Source: an uncultured Alphaproteobacteria bacterium
Lineage (GTDB): Bacteria > Pseudomonadota > Alphaproteobacteria > Sphingomonadales > SMXR01
Assembly: GCA_937126915.1 (NCBI GenBank)
Contig: CAKZLM010000040.1
Coordinates: 1-33,508, forward strand
Direction: 5' to 3'
DNA length: 33,508 nt
Position numbers and translations under genes: made by a program. Positions 1 to 7,436 of the stretch are shown here, one piece after another (within the stretch, counting starts at the first letter, position 1; each line of letters starts with the position of its first letter). The notes under the pieces are model-generated. The model saw only the letters and a list, made by a program, of their open reading frames with translations, made no database searches and was not told where the DNA came from.

Positions 1-810
1 TGGATCGTGGCAGAGGTGATGCAAACCGTTGAGCGCGAAACAAAAGCCTTGGATGCCTTTAAGTTTAATGAAAGTGCTGACGCCATTTATCACTTTGCAT
101 GGGGTACGTATTGCGATTGGTATCTTGAGCTTATCAAGCCCATCATGCACGGCGATGATGAGGCTGCGAAGGCTGAAACCCGTAAAACGGCCGCTTGGGT
201 GTTGGATCAAATTTTGATCCTGCTTCACCCGTTCATGCCTTTCATTACCGAAGAAATTTGGCACGCCTTTGTTAAACGCGATTGTGATCTTATTCATGCC
301 TCGTGGCCAGAGTTTGACCAGGGCTTGGTTGATCAATCTGCCGCTGATGAAATGGCATGGGTAATTAAGTTTGTGACCGAGGTACGCTCAGCAAGGGCTG
401 AAGTGAACATTCCAGCGGGTGCCAAAATCCCCACCATCATTCGTGATGCCAATGAGGAAACACTGCGCCGTTTAAGCGTTCATAATGACCTATTATGTCG
501 TTTGGCGCGTATTGAGGCCATTGATACCAACGCTGAGGCCCCTTCAAAAGGCGCTGTTCAAGTTGTGGTGGATGAGGCAACCGTGGTCATCCCATTAGCA
601 GGCGTTATTGACATTGACGCTGAAAAAGCGCGCCTATCGAAGGCCATTGAAAAAGCCAGCAAAGAAAGAAAATCCATCGCTGGTCGCCTAAACAATGAAG
701 GCTTTGTTGCTAAGGCCCCAGCCGAAGTTATCGAGAAAAACCGAGCCGACCTAGCTGACCTAGAAAGCACCCTAGAAAAGCTTCAAACAGCCCTTTCTAG
801 ACTAGGGTAA
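1..810 (+). CDS. valS: Valine--tRNA ligase, C-terminal part (5' end outside window)
   Basis: This is the 3' end of a class Ia aminoacyl-tRNA synthetase that charges tRNA-Val. The reading frame is open from base 1 (W-I-V-A-E-V...), so the start lies upstream of the window and the first GTG in frame is not a start. Visible are the helical anticodon-binding domain (FNESADAIYHFAWG, HPFMPFITEEIWH, which are conserved in ValRS) and the C-terminal coiled-coil tRNA-binding arm (from about residue 200 of the visible part: DIDAEKARLSKAIEKASKE, then FVAKAPAEVIEKNR). That arm is typical of ValRS and separates it from IleRS and LeuRS. The catalytic HIGH and KMSKS motifs are not in the window. The gene ends just before a strong hairpin terminator. 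Confidence 0.95.
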   Translation, partial: WIVAEVMQTVERETKALDAFKFNESADAIYHFAWGTYCDWYLELIKPIMHGDDEAAKAETRKTAAWVLDQILILLHPFMPFITEEIWHAFVKRDCDLIHASWPEFDQGLVDQSAADEMAWVIKFVTEVRSARAEVNIPAGAKIPTIIRDANEETLRRLSVHNDLLCRLARIEAIDTNAEAPSKGAVQVVVDEATVVIPLAGVIDIDAEKARLSKAIEKASKERKSIAGRLNNEGFVAKAPAEVIEKNRADLADLESTLEKLQTALSRLG

Positions 811-837
811 TCCAGCCAAGAATAATGCAAAAACACC

Positions 838-868
838 AAAAGGGGAGGCCAACGCTTCCCCTTTTTTT
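838..868 (+). terminator. Rho-independent terminator of valS, probably bidirectional
   Basis: A 12-bp stem (arms 838-849 and 854-865, one G-T wobble, loop CAAC) has a GGGGA/TCCCC core and runs into a stretch of T residues ending at 868. A-rich sequence on the left side gives T residues in the other direction as well. It sits between the valS stop (810) and the stop of the converging gene (873), so it probably serves both. Confidence 0.85.
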
Positions 869-872
869 ATGA

Positions 873-1622
873 TCAGAGGATTTTCCATAAAATTGAACCG
901 AGTGCAAATATTGATATTAGAGCTGGGAGGGTAATATCTATGTGATCAACTTTTTGCAAGCGATCTAAATAAAGCTCTGTTTCTTTTTCAATATTTGCGA
1001 GTGATTTAATTAGTGATTGATGAGATTGTAATAAATATTTTGTGTTTTTAAAGGAACCGTTGTTAAGAAAGCTCTCATTACCAATAGCTATATTATTAGC
1101 TATTTCTTCGATAAGTTTAAGTGTGGTTTCATCTCTTGCTTCATTTGCGATTGAGTGTAAAAAAACACTCCATTTTCTTTTTTTTGTTTCCTGTGAAGAG
1201 TTTTCATTAATATCCGTTATAATGAAGTCTATATATGTCATATATGTTTCAACATCCGTTTTAAGGTTTAGAAGGTAAGGTGCGGTATGTTGATCTGTGT
1301 AATTTCTTTCCATTGAGAATTGAAGTGAGTCTATAAAAGATAGAATAATGTTTCTTTTTTTAGTATCTGGAATGTTGAACTTATCTTCCAGACCATTTTT
1401 ACTAAAGAGAACGTTTTTTCGTAATATAAAATTTGTGAATAAGTAGAATGTCATCAAAAATAGTCCCCATTCAAAATATTGAGGTTTGTCAATGATGTCT
1501 CTCAATACTGGGGCGGCTGGAATGTAGATGATCCCAAAACTATGAGATATTGCCAAGGTTGAGACAAACAGCAGGTTTCGTTTGGTGTTGACGTAGGTTT
1601 GGTCGAATATTTCTGGTGTCAT
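873..1622 (-). CDS. Unknown membrane protein, AT-rich, 249 aa
   Basis: I do not recognise a family. The protein has two hydrophobic segments near the N-terminus (about residues 15-36 and 50-69), a long charged cytoplasm-like middle rich in K, E, N and I with predicted helices (about 75-225), and one hydrophobic segment at the very C-terminus (about 229-248). It is therefore probably an inner-membrane protein with a large helical soluble domain. The coding sequence is visibly more AT-rich than the housekeeping genes around it, with many AAA, ATT and TTA codons, which suggests recent acquisition. The ATG at 1622 has only a weak G-rich sequence upstream. A promoter-like pair lies at 1669-1697. 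No catalytic motif is visible. It shares its strand with the MBL gene behind it but has its own likely promoter. Confidence 0.65.
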   Translation of the reverse strand: MTPEIFDQTYVNTKRNLLFVSTLAISHSFGIIYIPAAPVLRDIIDKPQYFEWGLFLMTFYLFTNFILRKNVLFSKNGLEDKFNIPDTKKRNIILSFIDSLQFSMERNYTDQHTAPYLLNLKTDVETYMTYIDFIITDINENSSQETKKRKWSVFLHSIANEARDETTLKLIEEIANNIAIGNESFLNNGSFKNTKYLLQSHQSLIKSLANIEKETELYLDRLQKVDHIDITLPALISIFALGSILWKIL

Positions 1623-1668
1623 GATGGTGCCCCCAAGTTAATAATTACCCCAATTAGCAACTATAGAG

Positions 1669-1697
1669 AGTATAATTTATCTCATTGCACACCACAA
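1669..1697 (-). promoter_or_regulatory. Candidate sigma-70 promoter for the unknown membrane protein
   Basis: Read on the minus strand, TTGTGG (plus 1692-1697) is followed after 17 bp by TATACT (plus 1669-1674). The -10 matches consensus at five of six positions and the -35 at three. The expected transcript start is about 40 nt upstream of the ATG at 1622. This is sequence inspection only. Confidence 0.4.
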
Positions 1698-1747
1698 GAT
1701 TAAGTTTTTGGTCAGAAGGCACGATCAAAGTGTGTTTGGGTTGGTTG

Positions 1748-2584
1748 TTAGTAAGCTATGCAGTCCATTTGGCCTGTTAGTCGATGAAGTGGGGCGGCGA
1801 ACTTATCTTGAAAGACAATATCAATCATCGCCTCTAAGCCACCCATTTGCGCCATCCAAGGTTTGTCTTCGGTGGGAAGGTGCATGGGGATGATGTTTTT
1901 ATAATCAAAGCTTTCCGTGATTAAGGGCATCCCAGTTGGGTCTAGCATATGCCAGAAAGGCAATAATAAATAATCGACAGGTAATTTGTTAAGGCCAGCT
2001 TCGGTTAATTGTTCGCGGGTTGTGCTCATGTCGCCGGGGTGGAAAAAGGTTTTGCCGCCAATAGTGATGTGATAGCCAACATTTTCAATAGGATAGCTGG
2101 CACCGTGATCAATGCCATAGGCATCAACCGTGATGCCACCAACGGTGAAGCTGTGCTTTGATGATTGGGTAATCTCCTCATTCAAAATACGGCTTTTATC
2201 AGCGCCATCAGATAGTTCTTCCTGCGCCTGAACGGGGATAAGATATTTGGTTTCAGGGTTATGCGCCATGTGGTTTGAGACTGCATTGCCCATATAATGA
2301 TCATCATGAAAATGGGTTGCCAGAACCAAATCAACACTTTCAAACCTGTCGGTGCCTTCTTCAATTTGTAAATTGGTTTCGGCTGTTGGAGCTTCATAGC
2401 CCTTTAGCCCCGTTCCCATAACCGCATCAAGCAATAGGCTATTGCCTTTGCCATCAGTAATGAAAAACCCAGCGTTAGCCACATGGCAAATCTCAGCCTG
2501 TTGGGCGATGGTGGGCTTGGGGGTAACCAGAAAAGATGTTGATGCTAAGGCGATTAAAGTGGCTGTCGTAATGCTTTTTTTCAT
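1748..2584 (-). CDS. Exported metallo-beta-lactamase-fold hydrolase
   Basis: This 278-aa protein has a Sec signal peptide (MKKSITTATLIALASTSFLV..., likely cleaved near residues 22-27 before QQAE), so it probably acts in the periplasm. The mature part has the MBL metal motif HFHDDH (H91, H93, D95, H96), then a DHG, an HPGD (third ligand region) and a late PMHLP histidine. The layout resembles UlaG-like or Lactamase_B_2 proteins rather than true beta-lactamases; the substrate cannot be read from sequence. I chose the ATG at 2584 over an in-frame start 24 nt upstream because AAGGAG lies about 8 nt before it and the signal peptide begins there. The gene has its own likely promoter with a perfect TTGACA, directly beside a 21-bp repeat array. 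Confidence 0.85.
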   Translation of the reverse strand: MKKSITTATLIALASTSFLVTPKPTIAQQAEICHVANAGFFITDGKGNSLLLDAVMGTGLKGYEAPTAETNLQIEEGTDRFESVDLVLATHFHDDHYMGNAVSNHMAHNPETKYLIPVQAQEELSDGADKSRILNEEITQSSKHSFTVGGITVDAYGIDHGASYPIENVGYHITIGGKTFFHPGDMSTTREQLTEAGLNKLPVDYLLLPFWHMLDPTGMPLITESFDYKNIIPMHLPTEDKPWMAQMGGLEAMIDIVFQDKFAAPLHRLTGQMDCIAY

Positions 2585-2610
2585 GAAGTTTTCTCCTTCT
2601 TTATCCAACT

Positions 2611-2639
2611 ATTGTTATTGAAAAACGCACATTTGTCAA
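2611..2639 (-). promoter_or_regulatory. Likely sigma-70 promoter of the MBL-fold gene
   Basis: On the minus strand a perfect TTGACA (plus 2634-2639) is followed after 17 bp by AACAAT (plus 2611-2616, four of six matches). It lies 27-55 nt upstream of the ATG at 2584. The nearest unit of the 21-bp repeat array starts about 15 bp upstream of the -35, where an activator or repressor could reach it. Confidence 0.5.
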
Positions 2640-2653
2640 AATCACCCAAAACC

Positions 2654-2839
2654 GGCACCATCGGCACCCAATAAGGCGCGATTAATCAGAAACTAGGCAC
2701 CATCAATCTGTCAGCAGGCGCGATAGGATGGATTGGGTCAGTGTATATGCCTGAAAACTGCTATATGTTTCCTGTCGGTGCCTCTAATAAGACAAATAGG
2801 CGCGATCAAACTTAGATAGGCACCATCAGACTTATCAAA
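2654..2839. repeat. Degenerate 21-bp-period repeat array (GGCRCSATC units)
   Basis: Within the gene-free stretch 2585-2930, a 9-bp core recurs at 2654 (GGCACCATC), 2675 (GGCGCGATT), 2696 (GGCACCATC), 2717 (GGCGCGATA), 2799 (GGCGCGATC) and 2819 (GGCACCATC). The first four are exactly 21 bp apart and alternate strictly between the CACC and CGCG types. A weaker unit (GGTGCCTCT) lies at 2777, so the gap between 2717 and 2799 (82 bp) is close to four periods. The tails are looser, with recurring C-T-(T/G)-A-T-C-A-like sequence. The boundaries are approximate. The rest of the gap (2840-2930) holds nothing I recognise. Confidence 0.7.
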
Positions 2840-2930
2840 GTCATAAGGATCCGCATGAGTTGTTGCTATATGATGTGGGGGGAGATTGCTGGTATTAAGA
2901 AATGTCCGTGGTTGTTGCCTCATTGTGGGA

Positions 2931-3566
2931 TTAAAGGCTTTCGTGGACTGATATGCAGTCTTTTTGTAGTTCAAACACATAGGACCCGTCGTCTGAGATG
3001 AGGTAAATGCGCTCGAAAAAAGTAAGGGCTTCGTCTAGGTTTGGGTAATGCTGCATTTCGTGAAGGTAATCGGCAATGTCGTCATCGTCGTCAATATCGC
3101 TGATGGTGAAGCTGATCATGAGCCAGCAGGGTTTGTTGCTTAGTTTGTCTTTGGCAGACTTAAAGCGGTTTATTTTGCGATTTAGGGCGCGGATGAGATT
3201 GGCGTGTACCTGTTCAAAGCTGAACTCAATGGCGGGTTGGCTACTGTGGCGATCATATTTCAGCGTGTCTTTAACGGTTGTGCGGTCAACATTGGCACCG
3301 GTTATTTGAAAATTAGCAACAAAATGATTTTCAGCTAATATAACACCATCATAATAGGGGCGGTTTTCTTCAAATAATTTAAATTGGTAACGCTGTTTGT
3401 GGCTATAAAGCTGGCGGCAAAAACGGGCGAGGGGATAATATTCTTCACAGAGCGATTTTTTGAGGCGTTTTTTGAGGCGCCTAACCTCATCTTTAGTGGT
3501 TAGGCAAAAATGGTGCATTTGGCGTGCGGTGCGGGGCCGCATTAAATCATCGTATGAAAGCCGCAT
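2931..3566 (-). CDS. Unknown soluble protein, 211 aa
   Basis: I do not recognise a family. The protein has a basic N-terminal part (VRRLKKRLKKS near residues 35-50), an alternating hydrophobic middle that looks like beta strands (residues about 75-115), a second basic helix (LIRALNRKINRFKSAKDK), then WLMISFTISDI followed by a run of five aspartates, and a last YVFELQKD strand. It has no signal peptide and no membrane segment. I prefer the ATG at 3566 (MRLSYDDL) because GGGGA lies about 6 nt upstream; an ATG 24 nt further upstream has no ribosome binding site. Base composition is like the housekeeping genes, so it is probably resident rather than newly acquired. The aspartate run could bind cation, but that is a guess. 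Confidence 0.65.
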   Translation of the reverse strand: MRLSYDDLMRPRTARQMHHFCLTTKDEVRRLKKRLKKSLCEEYYPLARFCRQLYSHKQRYQFKLFEENRPYYDGVILAENHFVANFQITGANVDRTTVKDTLKYDRHSSQPAIEFSFEQVHANLIRALNRKINRFKSAKDKLSNKPCWLMISFTISDIDDDDDIADYLHEMQHYPNLDEALTFFERIYLISDDGSYVFELQKDCISVHESL

Positions 3567-3755
3567 GATATTCCCCAATACATGGTTCAACGATTGGCTT
3601 TAACATAGCATAAATCTTGGTTTTCATCAATTGACGGTTTGATGACGATTTAGAAACGGGATAACATTTTTGTTAAAATGAAAAACAATCACGACAAGGT
3701 CGCCATAATCGGCTAAAAAGGGCATGAGGAAAGATCATAAAAGGGAACATCTACC

Positions 3756-4487
3756 ATGACGCGGTCAAAGACAGAAATGTCGACAGAAAACATGACCTTC
3801 AAATATTTTGACTTTTTCATTGTTGCTTTCGTGGCAATTTTAATTTTGTCAAATCTGATGGCATCAAAAGCGGCGGCATTGCAGCTTAATTTTTGGCCCT
3901 TTGATGGTTATGTGTTTGAATATGGCGCGGCGGTGATCTTTTTCCCCGTTTCTTATATTATTGGTGACATTTTGACTGAGGTTTATGGCTATGCCCGTGC
4001 GCGCCGTGTTGTTTGGATGGGCTTTGGGGCGATGATCTTTATGGCGGTATCGACCCAAATTGTGTTGGCAATGCCGCCCGCTGATCGTTGGGATGGTCAA
4101 GCGCAATATGACTATGTCTTTGGGGCCACGCCGCGCATTGTTTTTGCCTCAATCACCGCCTTTTGGTTAGGGGAAATTGCCAATGCCTATGTGATGGCAA
4201 AAATGAAAGTGTGGAGCAAGGGTAAACATCTGTGGCAGCGCACCATTGGCAGCACTATTGTGGGCCAAGGCATTGATAGTGCTATCTTTTATCCAATTGC
4301 CTTTTACGGCATGTGGGAAACTGAAATGTTGATCAATATTGCCATATTCGCATGGGTGACAAAGGTGTTGTGGGAAGCCTTTCTAACGCCTGTGACCTAT
4401 TTAGTGATTAACCGCCTGAAAAAAGCTGAAGGCGTGGATATTTATGATACAAAAACAGACTTTACGCCCTTTAGTGTTAAGCGTTAA
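3756..4487 (+). CDS. yhhQ: Queuosine precursor transporter, YhhQ/DUF165 family
   Basis: This 243-aa integral membrane protein belongs to the Vut_1/YhhQ family, which takes up 7-deazaguanine precursors (preQ0/preQ1) for the Q modification of tRNA. Family marks are the early ILSNLMASKA segment, SYIIGDILTEVYGYARAR with its conserved acidic-Y-G pattern, a later FWLGEIANAYVMAKMK, and GSTIVGQGIDSAIFYPIAF. About six hydrophobic segments are visible. The ATG at 3756 is preceded by AAGGGAA about 9 nt upstream. The upstream region (3591-3755) has only a short TAACA/TGTTA hairpin at 3662-3675, and I see no preQ1 riboswitch there. No queuosine biosynthesis gene is near. Confidence 0.9.
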   Translation: MTRSKTEMSTENMTFKYFDFFIVAFVAILILSNLMASKAAALQLNFWPFDGYVFEYGAAVIFFPVSYIIGDILTEVYGYARARRVVWMGFGAMIFMAVSTQIVLAMPPADRWDGQAQYDYVFGATPRIVFASITAFWLGEIANAYVMAKMKVWSKGKHLWQRTIGSTIVGQGIDSAIFYPIAFYGMWETEMLINIAIFAWVTKVLWEAFLTPVTYLVINRLKKAEGVDIYDTKTDFTPFSVKR

Positions 4488-4522
4488 GATAGGTGTCTTG
4501 TTTTTCTGGGGAGTAAAATAAA

Positions 4523-4900
4523 ATGAGCGAAGCCTTATCGTTAAATCATATTGTTATCTATGGTGAGTTTTTAGAGCGCAGCATGGCCTTTTACAGCGTT
4601 GTGTTGGGTGAATTTGGCTTTGTTAAAAAGAATGCTAATAGCTTTGCTGGTCAGCATTTAACAATAGAAATTCGCCAAGCCAGTGATATGGAAGAAATTC
4701 GCTCTGCCCATGGGCCAGGCTGTGATCACATCGGCTTTCGTGCCCCTGATCGTGATTTTGTCCAGCAGGTTATGATGACTGTTGAAATGGCAGGCTATAA
4801 AGGGGGGCGCATTATTCAGTTTGATGATGGCCGTTATTCAGGTTTTATCCCTGACCCCGATGGTTTCCGCATTGAAATTAGCCACAAACCGAAAGATTAA
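4523..4900 (+). CDS. VOC-family (glyoxalase/dioxygenase fold) protein
   Basis: This 125-aa single-domain protein has the vicinal-oxygen-chelate fold. The beta-alpha-beta-beta-beta halves start at LNHIVIYG and CDHIGFRAPD, and the ending PDPDGFRIEI is typical of glyoxalase/bleomycin-resistance proteins. The putative metal ligands are the histidines in NHIVI and DHIGF and the glutamates in TIEI and FRIEI. The substrate cannot be predicted. GGGGAG precedes the ATG by about 9 nt. The gene is 35 nt behind yhhQ and may be read with it. Its stop overlaps the stop of xthA on the other strand within a TTAA. Confidence 0.85.
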   Translation: MSEALSLNHIVIYGEFLERSMAFYSVVLGEFGFVKKNANSFAGQHLTIEIRQASDMEEIRSAHGPGCDHIGFRAPDRDFVQQVMMTVEMAGYKGGRIIQFDDGRYSGFIPDPDGFRIEISHKPKD

Positions 4901-5691
4901 TCAGCTTTATGATCCAGCTTAATCCAAACAGGGGTGTGGTCAGAGGCTTTTTCTTTGGCCCGTTGGGCACGATCAACCTGACAATCAACTAAGATATCTG
5001 CAGCTTCTGGTGATAGTAGGAAGTGATCAATGCGCAGGCCATTATCTTTTTGCCATGCGCCGCGCTGATAATCCCAAAAAGTGTATTGCGGCCCTGCTGG
5101 GTGAATTTGTCTAAGGGCATCGGTAAAGCCTAAATTCATCATTTCCCGAAAACGACGACGGCTATCAATATAAACCGCCGCATCATCCGCCCATCCTACG
5201 GGGTCGTAGACATCAATATCTTCAGGGATGATATTATAATCTCCCGCCATCACCAGCTTTTCTTCCCATTTAATAAGCTCTGCCGCGCGGGCTGTTAAGC
5301 GGTCCATCCAGCGCAATTTATAATCATATTTTGGACCGGGGCGGGGGTTGCCATTAGGTAAATATATGCTGGCAACACGTAAACCTGCGGTAAAACACTC
5401 AATATAGCGCGCTTGATTTGGCAGGTCTTCATCGGCGAAATCTTCACCATCCAAGCCCTTAACAACATCTTCAATAGGGTGTTTAGATAAGATCGCCACG
5501 CCATTATAGGTTTTTTGACCATGGACAGCGCAATTATATCCTAGCTCCTCAATTTCAATTGTCGGGAAAGATTCATCAACGCACTTTAATTCTTGTAAGC
5601 AAGCAATGTCAGGTTGTTCTTCTTTTAACCATTCCAACACACGGGGCAAGCGCGCCTTCATTGAGTTAACGTTAAAGGTCGCTATTTTCAT
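4897..5691 (-). CDS. xthA: Exodeoxyribonuclease III (AP endonuclease)
   Basis: This 264-aa protein is an ExoIII-type member of the endonuclease/exonuclease/phosphatase family, which cuts DNA at abasic sites and degrades 3' ends in base excision repair. Motifs in order are TFNVNSMKAR at the N-terminus, ACLQELKC with the metal-binding Glu, YLPNGNP, MAGDYNI with the catalytic Asp-Asn pair, DHFLLS, and KASDHTPVW with the final Asp-His. Length is usual for the family. It starts 36 nt behind erpA on the same strand, so the two are probably one operon, and erpA, xthA and dgt cluster like this in many alphaproteobacteria. Confidence 0.95.
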   Translation of the reverse strand: MKIATFNVNSMKARLPRVLEWLKEEQPDIACLQELKCVDESFPTIEIEELGYNCAVHGQKTYNGVAILSKHPIEDVVKGLDGEDFADEDLPNQARYIECFTAGLRVASIYLPNGNPRPGPKYDYKLRWMDRLTARAAELIKWEEKLVMAGDYNIIPEDIDVYDPVGWADDAAVYIDSRRRFREMMNLGFTDALRQIHPAGPQYTFWDYQRGAWQKDNGLRIDHFLLSPEAADILVDCQVDRAQRAKEKASDHTPVWIKLDHKAD

Positions 5692-5727
5692 AAATCCGGT
5701 ATCCTTTGGAAGTGGCTGGCAAGAAGG

Positions 5728-6069
5728 TTAAATGGCGAATGACGATCCGCACCCACAAGAGCTTTGGGCGTTAGGGTTGCTAATTTTAAAGGCAGAGCCA
5801 ACCATTTCTTCAACAAAGTCAAGCTCAGCCCCCAAAACATAAAGCAAAGACATGTTGTCCAAAAGCACGGTTACTCCGTCTTTTTCCACGACCACATCAT
5901 CAGCTTCTTGGTTTTCATCAAACTCAAAGTTATACTGAAAGCCACTGCAACCTCCACCTGACACTGAAATACGCAGTTTTAGATTTGGGTTACCTTCCAT
6001 CTCAATAAGCTTGGCAATGCGCTTGGCGGCATTGTCCGTTACATTCATTGCTATTGGTTGGCTGCTCAT
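5728..6069 (-). CDS. erpA: Iron-sulfur cluster insertion protein, A-type (ErpA/IscA family)
   Basis: This 113-aa A-type carrier binds and passes Fe-S clusters to apo-enzymes. The three cluster cysteines are in place: C41 in GGGCSGF and C105/C107 in the C-terminal SSCGCG. The strand LKLRISVSG and the FDENQEADDVVVEKDGV segment are typical. I chose the ATG at 6069 (MSSQPIAMNVTD), which gives the usual length; the longer frame begins with a GTG 57 nt upstream and adds an unusual N-terminus. A-type proteins are hard to tell apart by sequence, and erpA is used because of its position next to xthA and dgt. It is transcribed divergently from dgt. Confidence 0.88.
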   Translation of the reverse strand: MSSQPIAMNVTDNAAKRIAKLIEMEGNPNLKLRISVSGGGCSGFQYNFEFDENQEADDVVVEKDGVTVLLDNMSLLYVLGAELDFVEEMVGSAFKISNPNAQSSCGCGSSFAI

Positions 6070-6242
6070 AAAAGTCTCGCTTGAAAAGGTGATGTTTCTA
6101 ATGCTTTCTATATGGGAGTTTAGCACATTCTGTCAACCGCATCATAAAAAGATCGCTGTCTTGATAGCTTTTCTTGAAATAGATATTGGCTTATCAAGAA
6201 AGGCGCGATAATCTATTGGAAATTAAGCGGGAAATCACCTTG

Positions 6243-7436
6243 ATGTATGATTATTTAGCCAAATATGCTTCCATTCCGGGGCAAGAGCGCGGACGCCAAC
6301 ATAAAGAGGCAAGCCCTGTAACACGCAGTTGTTATCAGCGAGATCGTGACCGTATTATCCATTGCAGCAGTTTTCGTCGCCTCAAACATAAAACCCAAGT
6401 GTTTGTGTATCATGAGGGCGATTATTACCGAACACGCTTAACTCATTCCATTGAGGTGGCGCAAATTGCCCGCAGTATTGCCCGCGCCATGCAGTTAAAT
6501 GAAGAACTAGCAGAAGCACTGGCTTTGTCGCATGATTTTGGTCATACGGCCTTTGGTCACTCAGGCGAAGATGCTTTGGATGAGGTGATGCAACCCTTCG
6601 GCGGCTTTGATCATAACGCGCAAAGCCTACGTTTGGTAACGAAGTTAGAGCGCCGTTATGCTGACTTTGATGGCTTAAACCTAACATGGGATACGTTGGA
6701 GGGTATTGCTAAACATAATGGCCCGTTGGTTGATGGTGCTATTGATCCTAAAAATGCCCCCAAACACTTGCCTTGGGCCTTAAGAGAGTTTTTGGCAGAG
6801 TATGATCTTGAAATTCATACCTTTGCCAGTGCAGAGGCACAAGTTGCAGCGGTGTCTGATGATATTGCTTATAACAATCACGATGTGGAAGATGGCTTAA
6901 GAGCAGGGCTGTTTACCCTAGAAGAATTAAGCAGCCATTGTCCTTTAGTTACTAGTGTGTTGGATGAAATTAATCAAAAGCATCGAAACCTTGATCAACA
7001 GGTCTTGATTCATGAAATGGTGCGTCGTCTTATTAATCGTATGGTGAATGATATTTTGATCTCAACATCGCTTAAAATACAAAGACTTAAGCCGCAATCT
7101 GTTAATGATGTGCGCTTAGCGGGTGAGGCCTTGGTCACCTTTAGCGATGATATGATGGTGGATGTGAAAAAGATGAAAGACTTTTTGATGTCTCGCATGT
7201 ATAAACATCACCGCATTATTCGTATGATGAACAAAGGAAAAAGGGTAGTCAAAGAGCTTTTCAATCTGTATATCGAAGAGCCGCGATGCCTGCCAAAGGA
7301 TTGGTATGAGAGCACCGACGGGGCACATACGAAGAAAACAGCGCGAACGGTCGCCGATTTTATCGCCGGAATGACTGATCGCTATGCACTGAGACAATAT
7401 AAAAAACAATTTGATGTAACGGCCATAGACATATGA
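6243..7436 (+). CDS. dgt: dGTP triphosphohydrolase-like HD protein
   Basis: This 397-aa HD-domain dNTPase hydrolyses dNTPs to nucleoside plus triphosphate, controlling dNTP pools. Motifs are [40 protein letters not shown] (first HD histidine), [18 protein letters not shown] (HD pair), and [14 protein letters not shown] (last metal aspartate). The start is the ATG at 6243 ([10 protein letters not shown]); an in-frame TTG at 6186 lacks a ribosome binding site and its extra residues do not fit the family. Its stop overlaps the argS start by 4 nt (ATGA), so the two are translationally coupled. Confidence 0.92.
   Translation: MYDYLAKYASIPGQERGRQHKEASPVTRSCYQRDRDRIIHCSSFRRLKHKTQVFVYHEGDYYRTRLTHSIEVAQIARSIARAMQLNEELAEALALSHDFGHTAFGHSGEDALDEVMQPFGGFDHNAQSLRLVTKLERRYADFDGLNLTWDTLEGIAKHNGPLVDGAIDPKNAPKHLPWALREFLAEYDLEIHTFASAEAQVAAVSDDIAYNNHDVEDGLRAGLFTLEELSSHCPLVTSVLDEINQKHRNLDQQVLIHEMVRRLINRMVNDILISTSLKIQRLKPQSVNDVRLAGEALVTFSDDMMVDVKKMKDFLMSRMYKHHRIIRMMNKGKRVVKELFNLYIEEPRCLPKDWYESTDGAHTKKTARTVADFIAGMTDRYALRQYKKQFDVTAIDI

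Noticed and set aside
1708-1893. A plus-strand open frame opposite the end of the MBL gene.
   Set aside because: It is antisense to a well-supported coding region and has no recognisable protein features.
2738-2980. An 80-codon minus-strand open frame between the MBL gene and the 211-aa protein, containing a 7-residue rhythm (DGAYLSL, IAPICLI).
   Set aside because: The rhythm comes from the 21-bp DNA repeat; the frame overlaps the end of the neighbouring gene by 50 nt, has no ribosome site, and is broken at the next repeat units.
3591-3755. Possible preQ1 riboswitch ahead of the YhhQ-type transporter.
   Set aside because: I see only a short TAACA/TGTTA hairpin and no conserved preQ1 pseudoknot pattern.
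4967-4992. A GGCACGATCAACCTGACA sequence resembling the array unit.
   Set aside because: It is inside xthA and encodes conserved residues, so the likeness is probably chance.
6160-6198. Inverted CTTGATA/TATCAAG ahead of dgt.
   Set aside because: The arms are 7 bp with a 25-nt AT-rich spacer, within what chance gives; the right arm is better explained as part of the repeat-like element.
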